DNA of 28,536 nucleotides from Botryllus schlosseri (GCA_000444245.1 ATSW01007308.1:1-28536); one strand, 5' to 3'; positions 9,599 to 19,630 are shown, counted from the stretch's first letter. The notes: generated from the sequence alone by a model not told the origin. Numbers and translations: made by a program.

Positions 9599-10136
9599 TG
9601 GAGATGGTCGGTAGCGAAGTACTACGACTTTTTCGGAGCATATCGATTAGATTTTGCTTATACTTGCACTATTTACCAGGATGTTTATGTTTTTAGACTA
9701 TTTTCACCTCTGCTTGAACATTCTACTTATTTTAACAAATTTCATGTACTTTAAAAGCTAAAATTTAGTTTTGTGGCTAGTTTCCATCACATTCATGAGT
9801 GCAATTGTCATACCAACAGTGTGAAATAGCCCTCCATCACTGCGTTTGTATTTTCGAATATCGTTCTTATCTGTAGTGTCATTAGTCATTTTGAGTTAGT
9901 CGGGAAGATACANCTTGCAATTTCTTAGCCATCTACGATTGGCTGCCAAAAGTGTGCCAGCCTTCGACCGAATCTACTTTTTGAAACTCCTTCCTTTTAA
10001 CATCTCCATATTATACCTATACTTGAAGTAGATTTGAGACATCTTCGAAATTGCTATTTCTATTTGAGTATAAATTCACGGCTTTACTTGTACATCTATT
10101 TGGGTAGCAACGCTGAATATACTTCGACCACCCCTG
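9599..10136 (+). mobile_element. hAT-like element with GTAGCG/ACTTC-rich interior
   Basis: The left end TGGAGATGGTCGGTAGCGAA and the right end (minus strand CAGGGGTGGTCGAAGTATATTC) match the style of widespread animal elements that begin CAGAGGTGG and continue AGTAACGAAGTAC. The interior has scattered ACTTG/CAAGTA motifs and no open frame. Related copies are at 18038-18384, 25690-25865 and 28034-28220. The flanks agree poorly, so the target duplication has decayed. Confidence 0.55.
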
Positions 10137-10311
10137 TTATCAGCTTTCGAGTATTAAGGATACTTTCTGCGGCAGGCAAGTGATGCCAATAGTCGGAGAA
10201 AAAATGGCTCCGGGAGCCAAGCTATGTACTACTGCCTTGTCCACTCAAAACGTCATGAATGACAAAATGGCTATTAACAGATAAGTGTAGGCCTACATCA
10301 CGCCTTTACGT

Positions 10312-10657
10312 AGGGTTACCGTATTTTGGAAATGTGAAAATAGGATACTTTTTCAAAATTTTCAGACTTGCAATACCGAAGGGAAATCCTGGAAAATGGT
10401 AAATTTCTTGCACTTCGTGTTCGTAAGACTATAAAAAAAAGTCAACTTTCCTGCCCAGCTCCCGAAATAGCAGCCGGAGAGTTACTTCAGTGCTGATTTA
10501 CTGTATCTCAGTCTCATTTTGACCTATATTTAACCAAAATTCTCAAAAAAGAGGACGGAATCTCAAAAAATAGGACATTTCGGCTTCCTCCGAGGACACT
10601 TTCAAAAAGTCAAAAAAGAGGACAAATTCTCTTAAAGGGGGACGTATGGTAACCCTA
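10312..10657 (+). mobile_element. hAT-like non-autonomous element (GGGTTACC family), both ends present
   Basis: The termini AGGGTTACCGTATTTTGG and (minus strand) TAGGGTTACCATACGTCCCC are inverted. The flanks CTTTACGT (10304-10311) and CTCAACGT (10658-10665) agree at 6 of 8 bases. The right half carries repeated AAAGAGGACA-type motifs; there is no coding frame. About 346 bp. Confidence 0.75.
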
Positions 10658-10671
10658 CTCAACGTCGTGCT

Positions 10672-10736
10672 GGGTGTGAGAACTGTTTGCTGCTTTCAAA
10701 GGGGTGCGAACAGTGAAGAAGTTTAAAGAACCACTG
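10672..10736 (-). mobile_element. hAT terminus fragment (CAGTGGTTC type)
   Basis: On the minus strand the end reads CAGTGGTTCTTTAAACTTCT followed by a GCACCCC tract, a standard hAT terminus. The opposite end is not identifiable, and the fragment stops close to the 10312-10657 element. Confidence 0.5.
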
Positions 10737-10914
10737 TGTTAGATTTAACGTTTCAGATTGTGACCCAAAACTACTTAGCTTATTGATGCACCAAATGAAA
10801 AGTTCGACAACTTCGGGATAAGTAGCCTGCAGTTTCAAAGGGTTATTTATGGTTGCTATAGTTGACGGATTATATACCTCGCGAGTCTCTATGCAACTTA
10901 CAAAGCGCATTCAC

Positions 10915-10985
10915 CATTGGTTCTCGACCTTTTCATCTTGCGGATCGGAAAAATTTCAAAACTAATTTTGCGAGCCAGTGAACTT
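10915..10985 (+). mobile_element. hAT terminus fragment (CATTGGTTCTCGACC type)
   Basis: CATTGGTTCTCGACCTTTTC followed by TTGCGGATCGG resembles a hAT left end (consensus CAGTGGTTCTCAACC). No right partner was seen downstream. It lies 178 bp from the oppositely oriented end at 10736. Confidence 0.4.
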
Positions 10986-11365
10986 TCGAAAATCAGAATC
11001 GATGCAGAATGTAGTTGGGACGAAAGTATGCAACTCAAAACAAGCGATTGTAACTTTAATTTATAAAACAATTTTCTGTTGCAAGTTTGCTAGTAAACCT
11101 GTTATGCGTGGTTCCACAGACGTTTATGCAAGTGCAAGTGCTGTTTAAACCACCAAATCAATTTTGACTGCTGGATTTCTTTGAAATAACTATGCGAATT
11201 CATTGTTTCCTATATTCAAATTTACTGTCAAATGTTGCTATATTGTACCGTCGAATTTCTTCAAATTTTGTTTAAATGCAGCAGTCGTCTTAACTTTTAC
11301 ATCTTACTTGTCTTAAACGAGTTGCAGCCTACTTTTGAATATTTTGATGCAACGGTTACAGCATT
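10986..11365. other. No recognised feature
   Basis: AT-rich DNA, including a 73-codon frame (11232-11453) that runs into the 3'-tail repeat and has no independent support. Confidence 0.35.
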
Positions 11366-11497
11366 AAGGTGGGTGTCTGATCTTAAAGGCTACTCCAAGA
11401 TGTTTCGACACCTTCCTATCATTTCATTGTATCGCAGTCTTGTGATGTTTTGAAACGATGAAGAAAATATTAATAAACCTAATTGATTGATTGATTG
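11366..11497 (+). repeat. LINE/SINE-like 3' tail, copy 1, ending in ATTG repeats
   Basis: Starts AAGGTGGGTGTCTGATCTTA, shares GGCTACTCCA, TTCATTGTATC and CAGTCTTGTG with 19524-19630, and ends in four tandem ATTG units (11482-11497) after ATTAATAAACCTA. A short tandem tail after a conserved 3' segment is typical of CR1/L2-type non-LTR elements or SINEs that use their machinery. The 5' portion is not recognisable. Confidence 0.6.
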
Positions 11498-12919
11498 TGA
11501 CTATGGATAAATCGAGAGTACTTACCTATGTCAAGTCAGCGAGAATCTAAATCACGTTCTAAATTTCTCAAACAGTTTTAAATCTTTCTTGAATTAATGG
11601 ACAATCCTTCAATCATTTACATTTTGTAATTGAAAATGGAATATAAATATATTTGACGGATCCGCCGGTAACTTGATTTTGTCCGGCAGTTGTGAACGAC
11701 TGCATTATACGACCATTCCAGTTTGTTAACGATATTTTATGAGCTTAAATCAGCTCAAATGCTCATTATGACGCTGTCGCACCCCCGCAGTGTTACCAAC
11801 ACAACCATGCGACATTTAGTTCATGATATCTGATTATCAGACTCCCTATATGTTTTGAAGCGTAAATACAAAACCGTTTAATTACACGTGAGTTCCAGCT
11901 ACATCAATCTTCAATGTTCATTCTTTCCATACAACTATGCACTCCGTCTTTTATGCATATCGTATATTTTATTGCCCTTGTGTACCGCGCCCTAGTGTAG
12001 GGATGATATATTGTCATATTCGTCGGTCTATAAATTATTATATTATAATTATTATCAACACGCACCACTCAATAGCATTATATAATTTTGGTCCCCATGA
12101 GCGAAGAGGTTTAGTGAGAATATAAATTATGATATGGTTAGTAGGCCTTTGCGTACTGGAGCGTGTTAATTTACACTTGGCCTACTGAGCTCGTGTCAGT
12201 TGGCCATAATTATGCTTACAACCTCCTTGTAAATAACCTCATTTCGAGAAATGAGAACATATTGAAAGCGTTATCAATCGCTTTCGGCGCGCCTTGAAAC
12301 TGTCAATGTTAAAAGCATGCATTAATGGAGACAAATTATAGAGATTTATATGCAAGTACAATCTTATTTTGCAATTACATTGACAGAGATCTATCATGGC
12401 CATAATCGCATCGCTTTTTTCGCTAAAAATTTCAATGATATGTGACTTGATGTAGNNGTTTCTTACTCATCCGACGATTTGAAACGCTGCCGACATGTCC
12501 CCCGTCGTCGGAAGCTTTGTGATTTGATGAAGTGTTTTGCGTAGCAACAAATAACATCATTGCTTATAGCGTGACGATTTGTGATGCAAGTGAAAGTTCA
12601 ATTTTTGTGTAGCAGCATTGTCACAACTCAGTCTGTTCGAGTATGGCATTCGACACCTGCCTTGAGAGACCTCAAGAATTTGAAATTCTGTCGTGATAGA
12701 ATAATTGGTAGCGCGGAGGTCCTTTGATGAAGCAAAGATCCCATTTCCACGTCACGGTCGGATAAAATGAAACAAGAACGCAGAATCACTTTCATGTAAT
12801 TTTAATATCCAAACTTAGACTTCGGTAGCTTTTACATCATATTTAACGTCTACTAATACAATCAAATACTCCAATGAGCCTTATTTAACGTTCACTTGAC
12901 AGTATTTGGTTGTATTGAG
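11498..12919. other. No recognised gene
   Basis: AT-rich DNA with a dense A/T run near 12030-12060. Two unresolved bases lie near 12456. No transposon ends, tandem arrays or exon-like frames were recognised. Confidence 0.4.
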
Positions 12920-13340
12920 GTAAGTGGACGCTGGGCGGTGCGAAACCCTCGTGGTACAACCGATACTTCCAATCACTTGCACACCTAGGAGAAGTATGGC
13001 CGTCAGGCCTTCATGCTCCGACCCGGGATCTGTGTCAGCTTGCCTGGCCAGTATCCCAGTCACAAGTATGGTGGCGGCGGGACAAGCCTCCGCAGACGCC
13101 CGCAGCCAAAGCCTGCTTGTGACAGCCGTCTGAACCTAAAATGGTAGAGAAAACTATTGAAGGGAAAAATGGCAACACGAAGCAACCTGAAGGGAGCTCT
13201 CGGGTACTTTCTACCCAAGAGTGACCTATTACGGCGCTTGTGGCAATAGTTACCATGGTGAAATCCCATGGGGCTGCCACAAGCGTAACGGGGNGGAGGT
13301 TTACTGTGGTTCCTCCAGGTTACACCTAGAAAAAAAAAAA
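12920..13340 (+). mobile_element. GC-rich retroposon-like repeat with hairpins and poly-A tail
   Basis: This roughly 420-bp block is clearly more GC-rich than its surroundings and ends in an 11-A run (13330-13340), as expected for an inserted RNA copy on the plus strand. Near its 3' end are stem-loops: GGGTA/TACCC (13202-13216), a perfect 11-bp stem CGCTTGTGGCA (13235-13245) with TGCCACAAGCG (13275-13285), and inside that a 6-bp CCATGG stem. No tRNA-type A/B boxes were found and no reverse-transcriptase motif. Open frames on both strands (60-98 codons) look like by-products of base composition. It may be a SINE, or an internally deleted LINE carrying 5' and 3' ends. Target duplications were not found. 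Confidence 0.6.
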
Positions 13341-13470
13341 GTGTGAAAGTCACCACTAGTTCAATTCTACCTATATCGTATGTTATTGGTTCAACGAAAT
13401 GTTTATTTATTAAGTGATTACATCAAATTAAGTAATCAATAATATAATCGAAGAAAGGTACGAGAGCCGG
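13341..13470. other. AT-rich spacer upstream of promoter candidate
   Basis: No feature recognised between the poly-A tail and the TATA box. Confidence 0.4.
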
Positions 13471-13549
13471 TATATAAAAGTGAGGAGCATAATTCGGACT
13501 CAGATAGGACTTGGACCGGATTTTGCAGAATTTTGTAACAGTCGGTAAG
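13471..13549 (+). promoter_or_regulatory. Candidate TATA promoter with short untranslated first exon
   Basis: TATATAAAAG (13471-13480) is a near-ideal TATA box. About 31 bp downstream lies an initiator-like CTCAGAT, placing transcription start near 13502. A 5'-splice-like CG|GTAAGG follows near 13544, so the first exon would be about 42 nt and noncoding. No downstream exon can be tied to it, although plus-strand candidates exist at 15650-15940 and 17440-17559. Such strings also occur by chance in AT-rich DNA. Confidence 0.35.
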
Positions 13550-15090
13550 GTACGGGTTCTATTTCATATTTTCTTTCGTGTATTTACGGATAGTTGTACC
13601 CATCAGCGAGTTGTGATTATGAACCAAAAGAAATGAAATCATAAACTCGATAACCAAACGCGAACAATCAGCACACTGTGATAGGGCAGGTATCACTATA
13701 AAGTTGTTCTGTCAAGGGCCCAAACAAATATAAATGAGCTAACCCTAATTGTTTCTCAGCTGACATATACAATTGGGATCAATCAACAAACGTTCTTCAT
13801 GAGCTATCAGTATCCGTTTAATAATAGTTTCATCATTACACCACAACACTGCGATAAAATGAAAAGATAGGAAGGTGTGGAAAGGACCTGGAGCAGTGTT
13901 TGGAATCAGACACCCTCCTTTGCCTAGGTCATGTAAACAATAGGCATGGTTATTCGATACGGTTTTTCGGATTCTGGGACAAGATTAATTGGATTCGGAG
14001 GGATATTTGGACGAAATGCGTAGGATTCGGACTGATTGTTCCTCGGCTCTCCGAGGTGTCGGACGGATTTGGACTCTGAAAAATCAAGATACGCTAATCA
14101 TCGGTATATAACAGCGACGGAACTGTTAACGACAGGCCTGAATCCGACGCGGCTGCGTGTTTACAGTCTCGAAGCGATCGTCTGTCCATACTCCGTTTAT
14201 GGAGTTGTCTTGTTTTGATTAGTGAAAAAATGTTCGGCATCACAACTCCTGGCGTGACGTGTCACGATAAGCGATCAAAACGGATCGAAGTCAAGCCGGT
14301 ACACTCCGGAATCAAGAATATACTGTCGACACAGCGTTATGTTGTTGACATGCTAGTTTTGTTGTTGAAAATTGCAAAAAAAATGTTGAAAATTGAAAAG
14401 AACGAATTCTCACGCCCGGCTCCAACTTTTGGTTCATTCGTGATCACATCCGGGTCGCTAATTATGGGAGAGAGAGACTTTATTAAATCCTGAACAACGA
14501 AATACAGAAGGCGATGCTCATAATCAAGCAAGCGTAATCACATGAGATCGGTGGTTCCCGGGGTACACATACGCTAATCTGCCTTGGAAACCCCAAATTT
14601 TCGCGAGTCATAAAAACAATAATCTATACCACAATACACATCTAATACATTACTATAGGTTGCTAGTGCTCAAAATGAATTGTGTATGAACATAATGTTA
14701 AATGAGNAAGCCGTTAAAATATGATTTTCTTACAAAACGAAAACATGATGAATGTCTATCGCAAATCATATATGACTTCTGCTTCCCCCTTTCAGATACC
14801 GGTTCAGAAAAGCGAGGATTCACCTTGGAAAATGTTATGGCGTTGTTGGGTCCAAACACAACAGCCTATAAATTTTGAAGATAGAATTGGAATTGCAAAA
14901 GAACAGGGTTTCTATTTTGAACCCTAACCTCACCTACATACGCCACTTGTCACAACGTTGCATCGCAACAGTCACTATTCGAATACTTATCGAGCCTAAT
15001 TTCTTGTTATTAATGATGGGCAGGTCATCACAAATCATATGCATGACCTTTGTGTAAGTGTCTTGACCCACAGGCTGAGGCTCGCTGAGG
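13550..15090. other. No recognised gene
   Basis: Contains a loosely repeated GGATTCGG/GGATTTGG stretch around 13970-14075 and a 92-codon plus-strand frame (14215-14493) that includes an ATGTTGAAAATTG-type low-complexity repeat. Neither has further support. Confidence 0.35.
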
Positions 15091-15130
15091 AAACCTCCTG
15101 GGTTCCCCGGAAACCTCCTGGGTTCCACGG
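15091..15130 (+). repeat. Two-unit 20-bp tandem repeat
   Basis: Two adjacent 20-bp units beginning AAACCTCCTGGGTTCC differ at one position. GC-rich; no known function. Confidence 0.75.
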
Positions 15131-15298
15131 AACTCTAGTTAATGTAGATGTACTTAACATGGAGACGCGATCTGACTGAAGTCTCAAGTCTGCTGTAGGC
15201 TAACCCCGCGTGTACATTTGGATGTAGAATTCAACTCTTTCCATCAGTTAAGTATGAAAATCACCCGAGCAAAGAACCGAATATAGAAACAAGAAAAT

Positions 15299-15655
15299 AT
15301 GCATGATCGGCATTTCGCTGTTTATACAACGGTTAGCCTCTCTGAAATGCCGAAGAAAGGACAATCAATTCTATTCCGCCTGCAAACCGGGCATTGCGGA
15401 TTAAAAGCACATCTCAGCAGAATTGGTCAGTCGGATTCTTCGAATTGCGAACGACGTAATGAACTAGAAGACGATCACACTACTTAATAGATTGTCGCAA
15501 GTACACTCGTCAAAGGAAAGCGATGATTAGAAAATGCCCGCACCTCAAAGTAACAACGAAATTGGAAGTCCTACTGACAGACCCACGGCTCTTCAAGGAT
15601 GTCATAGATTTCACTCTGTCAACGAATGCAGTCATGTAATGAATGAACGAACAAT
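15299..15655 (+). mobile_element. LINE fragment: C-terminal end of the reverse-transcriptase ORF
   Basis: One frame contains ILFRLQTGHCGLKAHLSRIG followed by QSDSSNCE. This is the conserved block that follows the reverse-transcriptase/RNase region in many non-LTR retrotransposons (typically FRLRTGHCGLxAHLxRIG). The homology then continues from about 15478 in another frame with HYLIDCRKYTRQRKAM, CPHL and LLTDPRLFKDVIDFTLST, ending at a TAA (15637-15639). A frameshift near 15470 therefore breaks the copy, and everything upstream of the block is missing (5' truncation). A short TGAA-rich tail follows the stop. The exact clade was not determined. Confidence 0.8.
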
Positions 15656-15940
15656 TATGGCGAACAAAACTATTTAGTTAAAATCATCAATCAAATCATG
15701 CTCAACGACAACAACATTATCGGTATTAAAATGAATGAAATAGCTTCCATCGTTGACAGCTTGACCTTGTGTGCAGCGGACAATAACTATTTGACCAAAG
15801 TAAACAGTGCTGATATCGCTGCAACCTACGAACCAAAATTATTACTTCATTTACTCAAAATACGCTTTGTCACAACGATGAAGACATACAATCTTAATAC
15901 TCGAATAAGACATAGTAGTAGTACAGTAGCTGTTCTGTAA
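15650..15940 (+). CDS. Unassigned open frame just downstream of the LINE fragment
   Basis: The plus frame is open for about 97 codons to a TAA at 15938-15940, with an ATG at 15698. The peptide includes NEIASIVDSLTLCAADN, KVNSADIAATYEP and KLLLHLLKIRF. Composition is protein-like though Asn-rich. There is no recognised domain, and no obvious promoter or splice sites. It starts at the LINE's tail, so it could be chance, a host exon or part of another element. Confidence 0.25.
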   Translation, partial: NNYGEQNYLVKIINQIMLNDNNIIGIKMNEIASIVDSLTLCAADNNYLTKVNSADIAATYEPKLLLHLLKIRFVTTMKTYNLNTRIRHSSSTVAVL

Positions 15941-16928
15941 TGGGTCTCATATTATTGACATGCAGTGAGCATGGAAGTAGGTGTGAACGTGTTCTTATCG
16001 CTATTTTTTCTGTAAAATTGCGCACAGTGACGCATTTGCATTGCAGATTGATGTTCCTGCATGATTTTTGAAATTCGTTAATTTGCGATTAGTTTGAGTT
16101 GCTGTCAGATTTTTTTTCTCGAAAACACCGAACTTAGAGAATTATCATGTTTGTGTTCAACTCGCAGTGATTAAACATAAGATTGAAAACGTGCCATCGA
16201 TCCTGAGCCGTGTAATGCGGTGTGATCTTAAAACATCACGTGTTGTTTCACGTGATAATATCAGAGTGAAGATATATGACCACATAACGGTGAATGGGAA
16301 AGAAACAGGGTAATATCGTATATGTAACGTGGCAGTCTACGAACTCTGAACAGAGTAATCATAATTCATAATGCTTGTACGAAGGCAGTCAGAAATTCGA
16401 TTACTTTCATGTATTCTTCGTAAAGTAACCCGCAAGGCTCCAGAGTGGCGTCTGGTTTAAATATGGAAAACCTCAGATAAACAATATCTAGAGATCTAAA
16501 CGAATACAATGCCATGTATCAATAAATACGCAAAAACATGTTCACTCTGTTCCAGGATTTCCTAAACCGCGTCAATAAATTGAATTCATTGCAGTTGTCA
16601 GTCAGGGTACTTTAAGATTCGTCGTACGGTCTCCGAGTCGACAGGAATGTTTTCACATATGAATCAACGAGAATATATATATGTCTGCAGTCTCAGAACG
16701 GCATAATTTTGCTGAAATGTGATTAGTAATATTATAATCATACACCGTTATTCCTTCTACTTTAAGAGAGTTATTTTCGGTAAACATGTGCATCCCACAT
16801 TCGAGTATTTATAAAATGATAGGTAGCTTGACACAGGATCATTGTGTGTGAATTTACGTACCTCTCCGACTATGAATCGCGCGCAGCGCTGGAAATTCTT
16901 CAATTTGTCGAATGAATGTCCTCTAAAA
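15941..16928. other. No recognised gene
   Basis: AT-rich. It contains the paired CACGTG motif annotated separately. Confidence 0.4.
16235..16256. promoter_or_regulatory. Paired CACGTG E-boxes in an inverted repeat
   Basis: ATCACGTG (16235-16242) and CACGTGAT (16249-16256) form a perfect 8-bp inverted repeat with a 6-bp spacer. Each half carries the palindromic E-box bound by bHLH factors such as USF, Myc or CLOCK type. There is no gene close by to which it can be assigned. Confidence 0.3.
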
Positions 16929-16990
16929 CAGTGCTTCTCAACAGGTGGGTCGCGAAGGTATTTTAGGTGGGTCGCGAAAACGTTCTAACT
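16929..16990 (+). mobile_element. hAT terminus fragment with duplicated GGTGGGTCGCGAA
   Basis: CAGTGCTTCTCAACAGGTGG is a hAT-type left end, and AGGTGGGTCGCGAA occurs twice in 45 bp, as is common in subterminal DNA of this group. No right end was found. Confidence 0.5.
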
Positions 16991-17439
16991 GTTACGCTTT
17001 CGTATTCAATTTTCCAACTATTCTAGACACTTTATATTCTCAAGATTAGAAGAGTTAATGTACATTCTCCTCCTCCAAATTAAATTGTTTTGCGCCCATA
17101 GGCGCCACAAGCCACGTTGCCGTGATCACAATAATTCGTGAGCCAGATTTTCGTCACAGTCATATTGGTTGCAGCGTGAAATCCGACAGTGCGTTATTGT
17201 GTATGCGTGAGATTGAAATTCATTCTTTCCTCCAAAGGCTTTGCGAACGTTGATCGGGAAATACAGCAATCCAGCCCGATTTGTCGTTATAATCAGCAAA
17301 CAATTGCCGCAACGCAAGTTACTCATAACCCCTTCGTGTTCGACGTAATGACGAATGGCTGATTGGATACGCGCTTGCTCGTCTGTTATTGTTTGTGGTA
17401 TTCATTGTGTTTTTTTACTACAATGGTCATTTACACCAG
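16991..17439. other. No recognised feature; pyrimidine-rich run before a candidate exon
   Basis: The last 60 bases are T-rich (GTGTTTTTTTACTAC), consistent with a splice acceptor region for the next entry. Confidence 0.35.
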
Positions 17440-17559
17440 GCCGACATTCTTTATTATGAATCCGCATCTGACGACTTGGAACTCGGTCCACTTCCATACT
17501 TTTCTAAAACACCGCTTCAGCAGATTGGATGGCGAGGAGCCTATAAGCGTTTACCGTCT
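17440..17559 (+). CDS. Candidate internal exon of an unidentified gene
   Basis: A pyrimidine-rich tract and TTTACACCAG end at 17439. The frame then reads ADILYYESASDDLELG, PLPYFSKTPLQQIGW and RGAYKRLPS, in phase 0, to a possible donor CT|GTAATC. Composition is mixed and protein-like, with an acidic patch then aromatic residues. The same frame stays open to a TGA at 17626-17628, so it could instead be a terminal exon (adding VIICYMQDLNCP and on). The open frame also extends upstream through a hydrophobic LLLFVVFIVFF stretch, but no in-frame ATG lies there. No family recognised. Confidence 0.35.
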
Positions 17560-17629
17560 GTAATCATCTGTTACATGCAGGACCTTAACTGCCCCACCCC
17601 AATCCCCCAATTGGTGCATCGAGCTTGAA

Positions 17630-18029
17630 GAGGGGCCAAAATTATCTCATGAATCAACATAAATTATGGAGTATTTGTTTGGAGAGTTATTGAACTTCTT
17701 TCAAATTTTCTTCGCGCGTGCCGCAAATTGGCATCGTTAGTTGTCTTGGTTTTAATTGCGGTATACCCATCTGGCCATCTCCCTTATAGAATAATACGCA
17801 TGATTTATAGAAATAGGCCTTTCGGTGTCGGCCATTACGGCGCCACGACACACCAAGACATATGAAGTTTCGGCCAACATGCGACTCCGCGAATTGTGCA
17901 GCCAAAAAGGTCGACAGTGAGAAAACCTCTGCCGAAAAGGATCGAGCTTTGCAACCTATAATTTTAGGTATGTAGCCACCTCCACATTACCATGTCTCTT
18001 ATCAACTCAGTATTATCGATACCTCAGTT
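17630..18029. other. No recognised feature
   Basis: A 72-codon minus-strand frame (17687-17905) containing GVSWRRNGRHRKAYF is present but has no splice or homology support. Confidence 0.3.
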
Positions 18030-18037
18030 GCCTAACC

Positions 18038-18384
18038 TGGAGGAGGTCAGTAAAGAAGTATTTATGCTTTATCGGAGCACTCAACACTACTTCGCCTACT
18101 CCAGTGCCCATTTTGTTACACTACCTCCAACTATACGTAACATTTTTCAATTTTTAGGTAAAAGTAGGCTTATATAACACTTACTTTTTTACTTACTTAA
18201 AAATAGCTAACTTCTACTTGGAATTGAGTAAAAATTTACTAGGTTACCTCTATATCTACTCTGAGTACCAACGATGACTACTTTGATCACCTCTGGAATC
18301 GATAGGAACCTACTTGGGAATCTCCATTTGTACTTGAGTAGAACTTGTCTACGTTACTTAACGATGACTATACTTTGAGCTCTG
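18038..18384 (+). mobile_element. hAT-like element with ACTT/AAGT-rich interior and repeated right end
   Basis: The left end TGGAGGAGGTCAGTAAAGAA aligns with the end at 28034 (CAGAGGTGGTCAGTAACGAG). Two related right ends occur: ACGATGACTACTTTGATCAC then CTCTG (ending 18295), and ACGATGACTATACTTTGAGC then TCTG (ending 18384). The right terminus is thus duplicated, either internally or by a second truncated copy. No clean target duplication. Confidence 0.55.
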
Positions 18385-19523
18385 GTTATAGCCTGCTCCC
18401 CAGTTCGTTACTGTCAGTGGAAAGCTTGTTACACGTGTTTCCTTGTCTATCAACTGTAAATTGTAAATATTGTCCGTAATATATCGGGCCAGTAGCGACG
18501 ATAAGCATCGCATCTCTGCGATCAATAATACANCAATATCTAAATAAATAGAATGTTGAAATTCGCCACATTTCCCACGTTCCGTGTATACCCACCGACT
18601 GGAATGTTTATAGTTGAGAGCCCCCTTCACCATGTGTATGTACGATTGTACATGCTGGCTTGATGTCGCCCCAGTCGCGTATATTATAAATTCTCGCGCT
18701 AACTTTTCCTCCTACGAACATCTCCAAAACATCGAGACATTAGTAAACTAGAACTTGAATAGTTACCAGATGCGAAGGTGTGGCATAAGTTTGTTATGGA
18801 GTATCTTATCGCATTGTTCTTGATAACTGTACGTTTACCACACAGTACGAGGATTAAATGGCATGGAGGTAGAACAATGCATCGCAACCCGGTTAAGTCG
18901 CTCCATACTGGCTTAAACCAGATATTCCCAGATTGACATTGAATGGGAATTCCACGCCATACTCCAGTTAATTGTTATGCATGAAGTTACGTGTTTACAC
19001 GTCACCAAGCGAATGGTTGTAATCGAATAGAAGACATAAGAAATTGAAAAATGATATCAATAATACTATGACTTAATCATTGCTGCTATGTTGGTGACAA
19101 GACTGTTCCGTACGCATTGCATGTTGCGTATCGATCCAATGAGGAGATTTAATTAGTAACGGATTTCGTGGATTAAGGGAAGTCGCAATCCGTTTTTCTT
19201 TACTTGGCAAGCATAATAAATGTCGCTGCATATCCAACGATCGGTACACAACGCATTGCCGCAGATATCCGACTGTGCGATCAACTTACCGCTCTCACTT
19301 TTGCAATTGCAAGTTTGCTTTCGCAAAATGTGGTTTGCTCATTTTACATATCAACATTGTTGTAAAATGAATACTAATATAGTCAGCCCTCAATATTACC
19401 GGACTTCGATCTGACTTATCAACCTCGCCTATCGACACATTCATTTTCATCACTGGCCGTTTTATGTTATCCCTCATTTCTTTCCATCCAATGTGGATGC
19501 CTCCTATTTACATCGAGTAGGCC
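18385..19523. other. No recognised gene
   Basis: AT-rich. Short frames on the minus strand (18358-18633, 18699-18887) are interrupted or unsupported. Confidence 0.4.
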
Positions 19524-19630
19524 AAGGTGAGTGTCTGATTTAAAAGGCTACTCCAATTCATGATGATAATTTCCAATCTTTTCATTGTATCACAGTCTTG
19601 TGGTGCTTTGAACAGATGAAATTATTCTTA
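19524..19630 (+). repeat. LINE/SINE-like 3' tail, copy 2
   Basis: AAGGTGAGTGTCTGATTTAA, then GGCTACTCCA, TTCATTGTATC and CAGTCTTGTGGTGCTTTGAA, match 11366-11470. The terminal tandem ATTG run seen in copy 1 is absent or eroded. Confidence 0.55.

Noticed and set aside
12881-13356. Overlapping 60-98 codon frames on both strands as genes
   Set aside because: They arise from the GC-rich retroposon, where stops are rare, and have no recognisable domain.
14215-14493. 92-codon frame near a GGATTCGG-rich stretch
   Set aside because: It includes a low-complexity ATGTTGAAAATTG repeat and lacks supporting signals.
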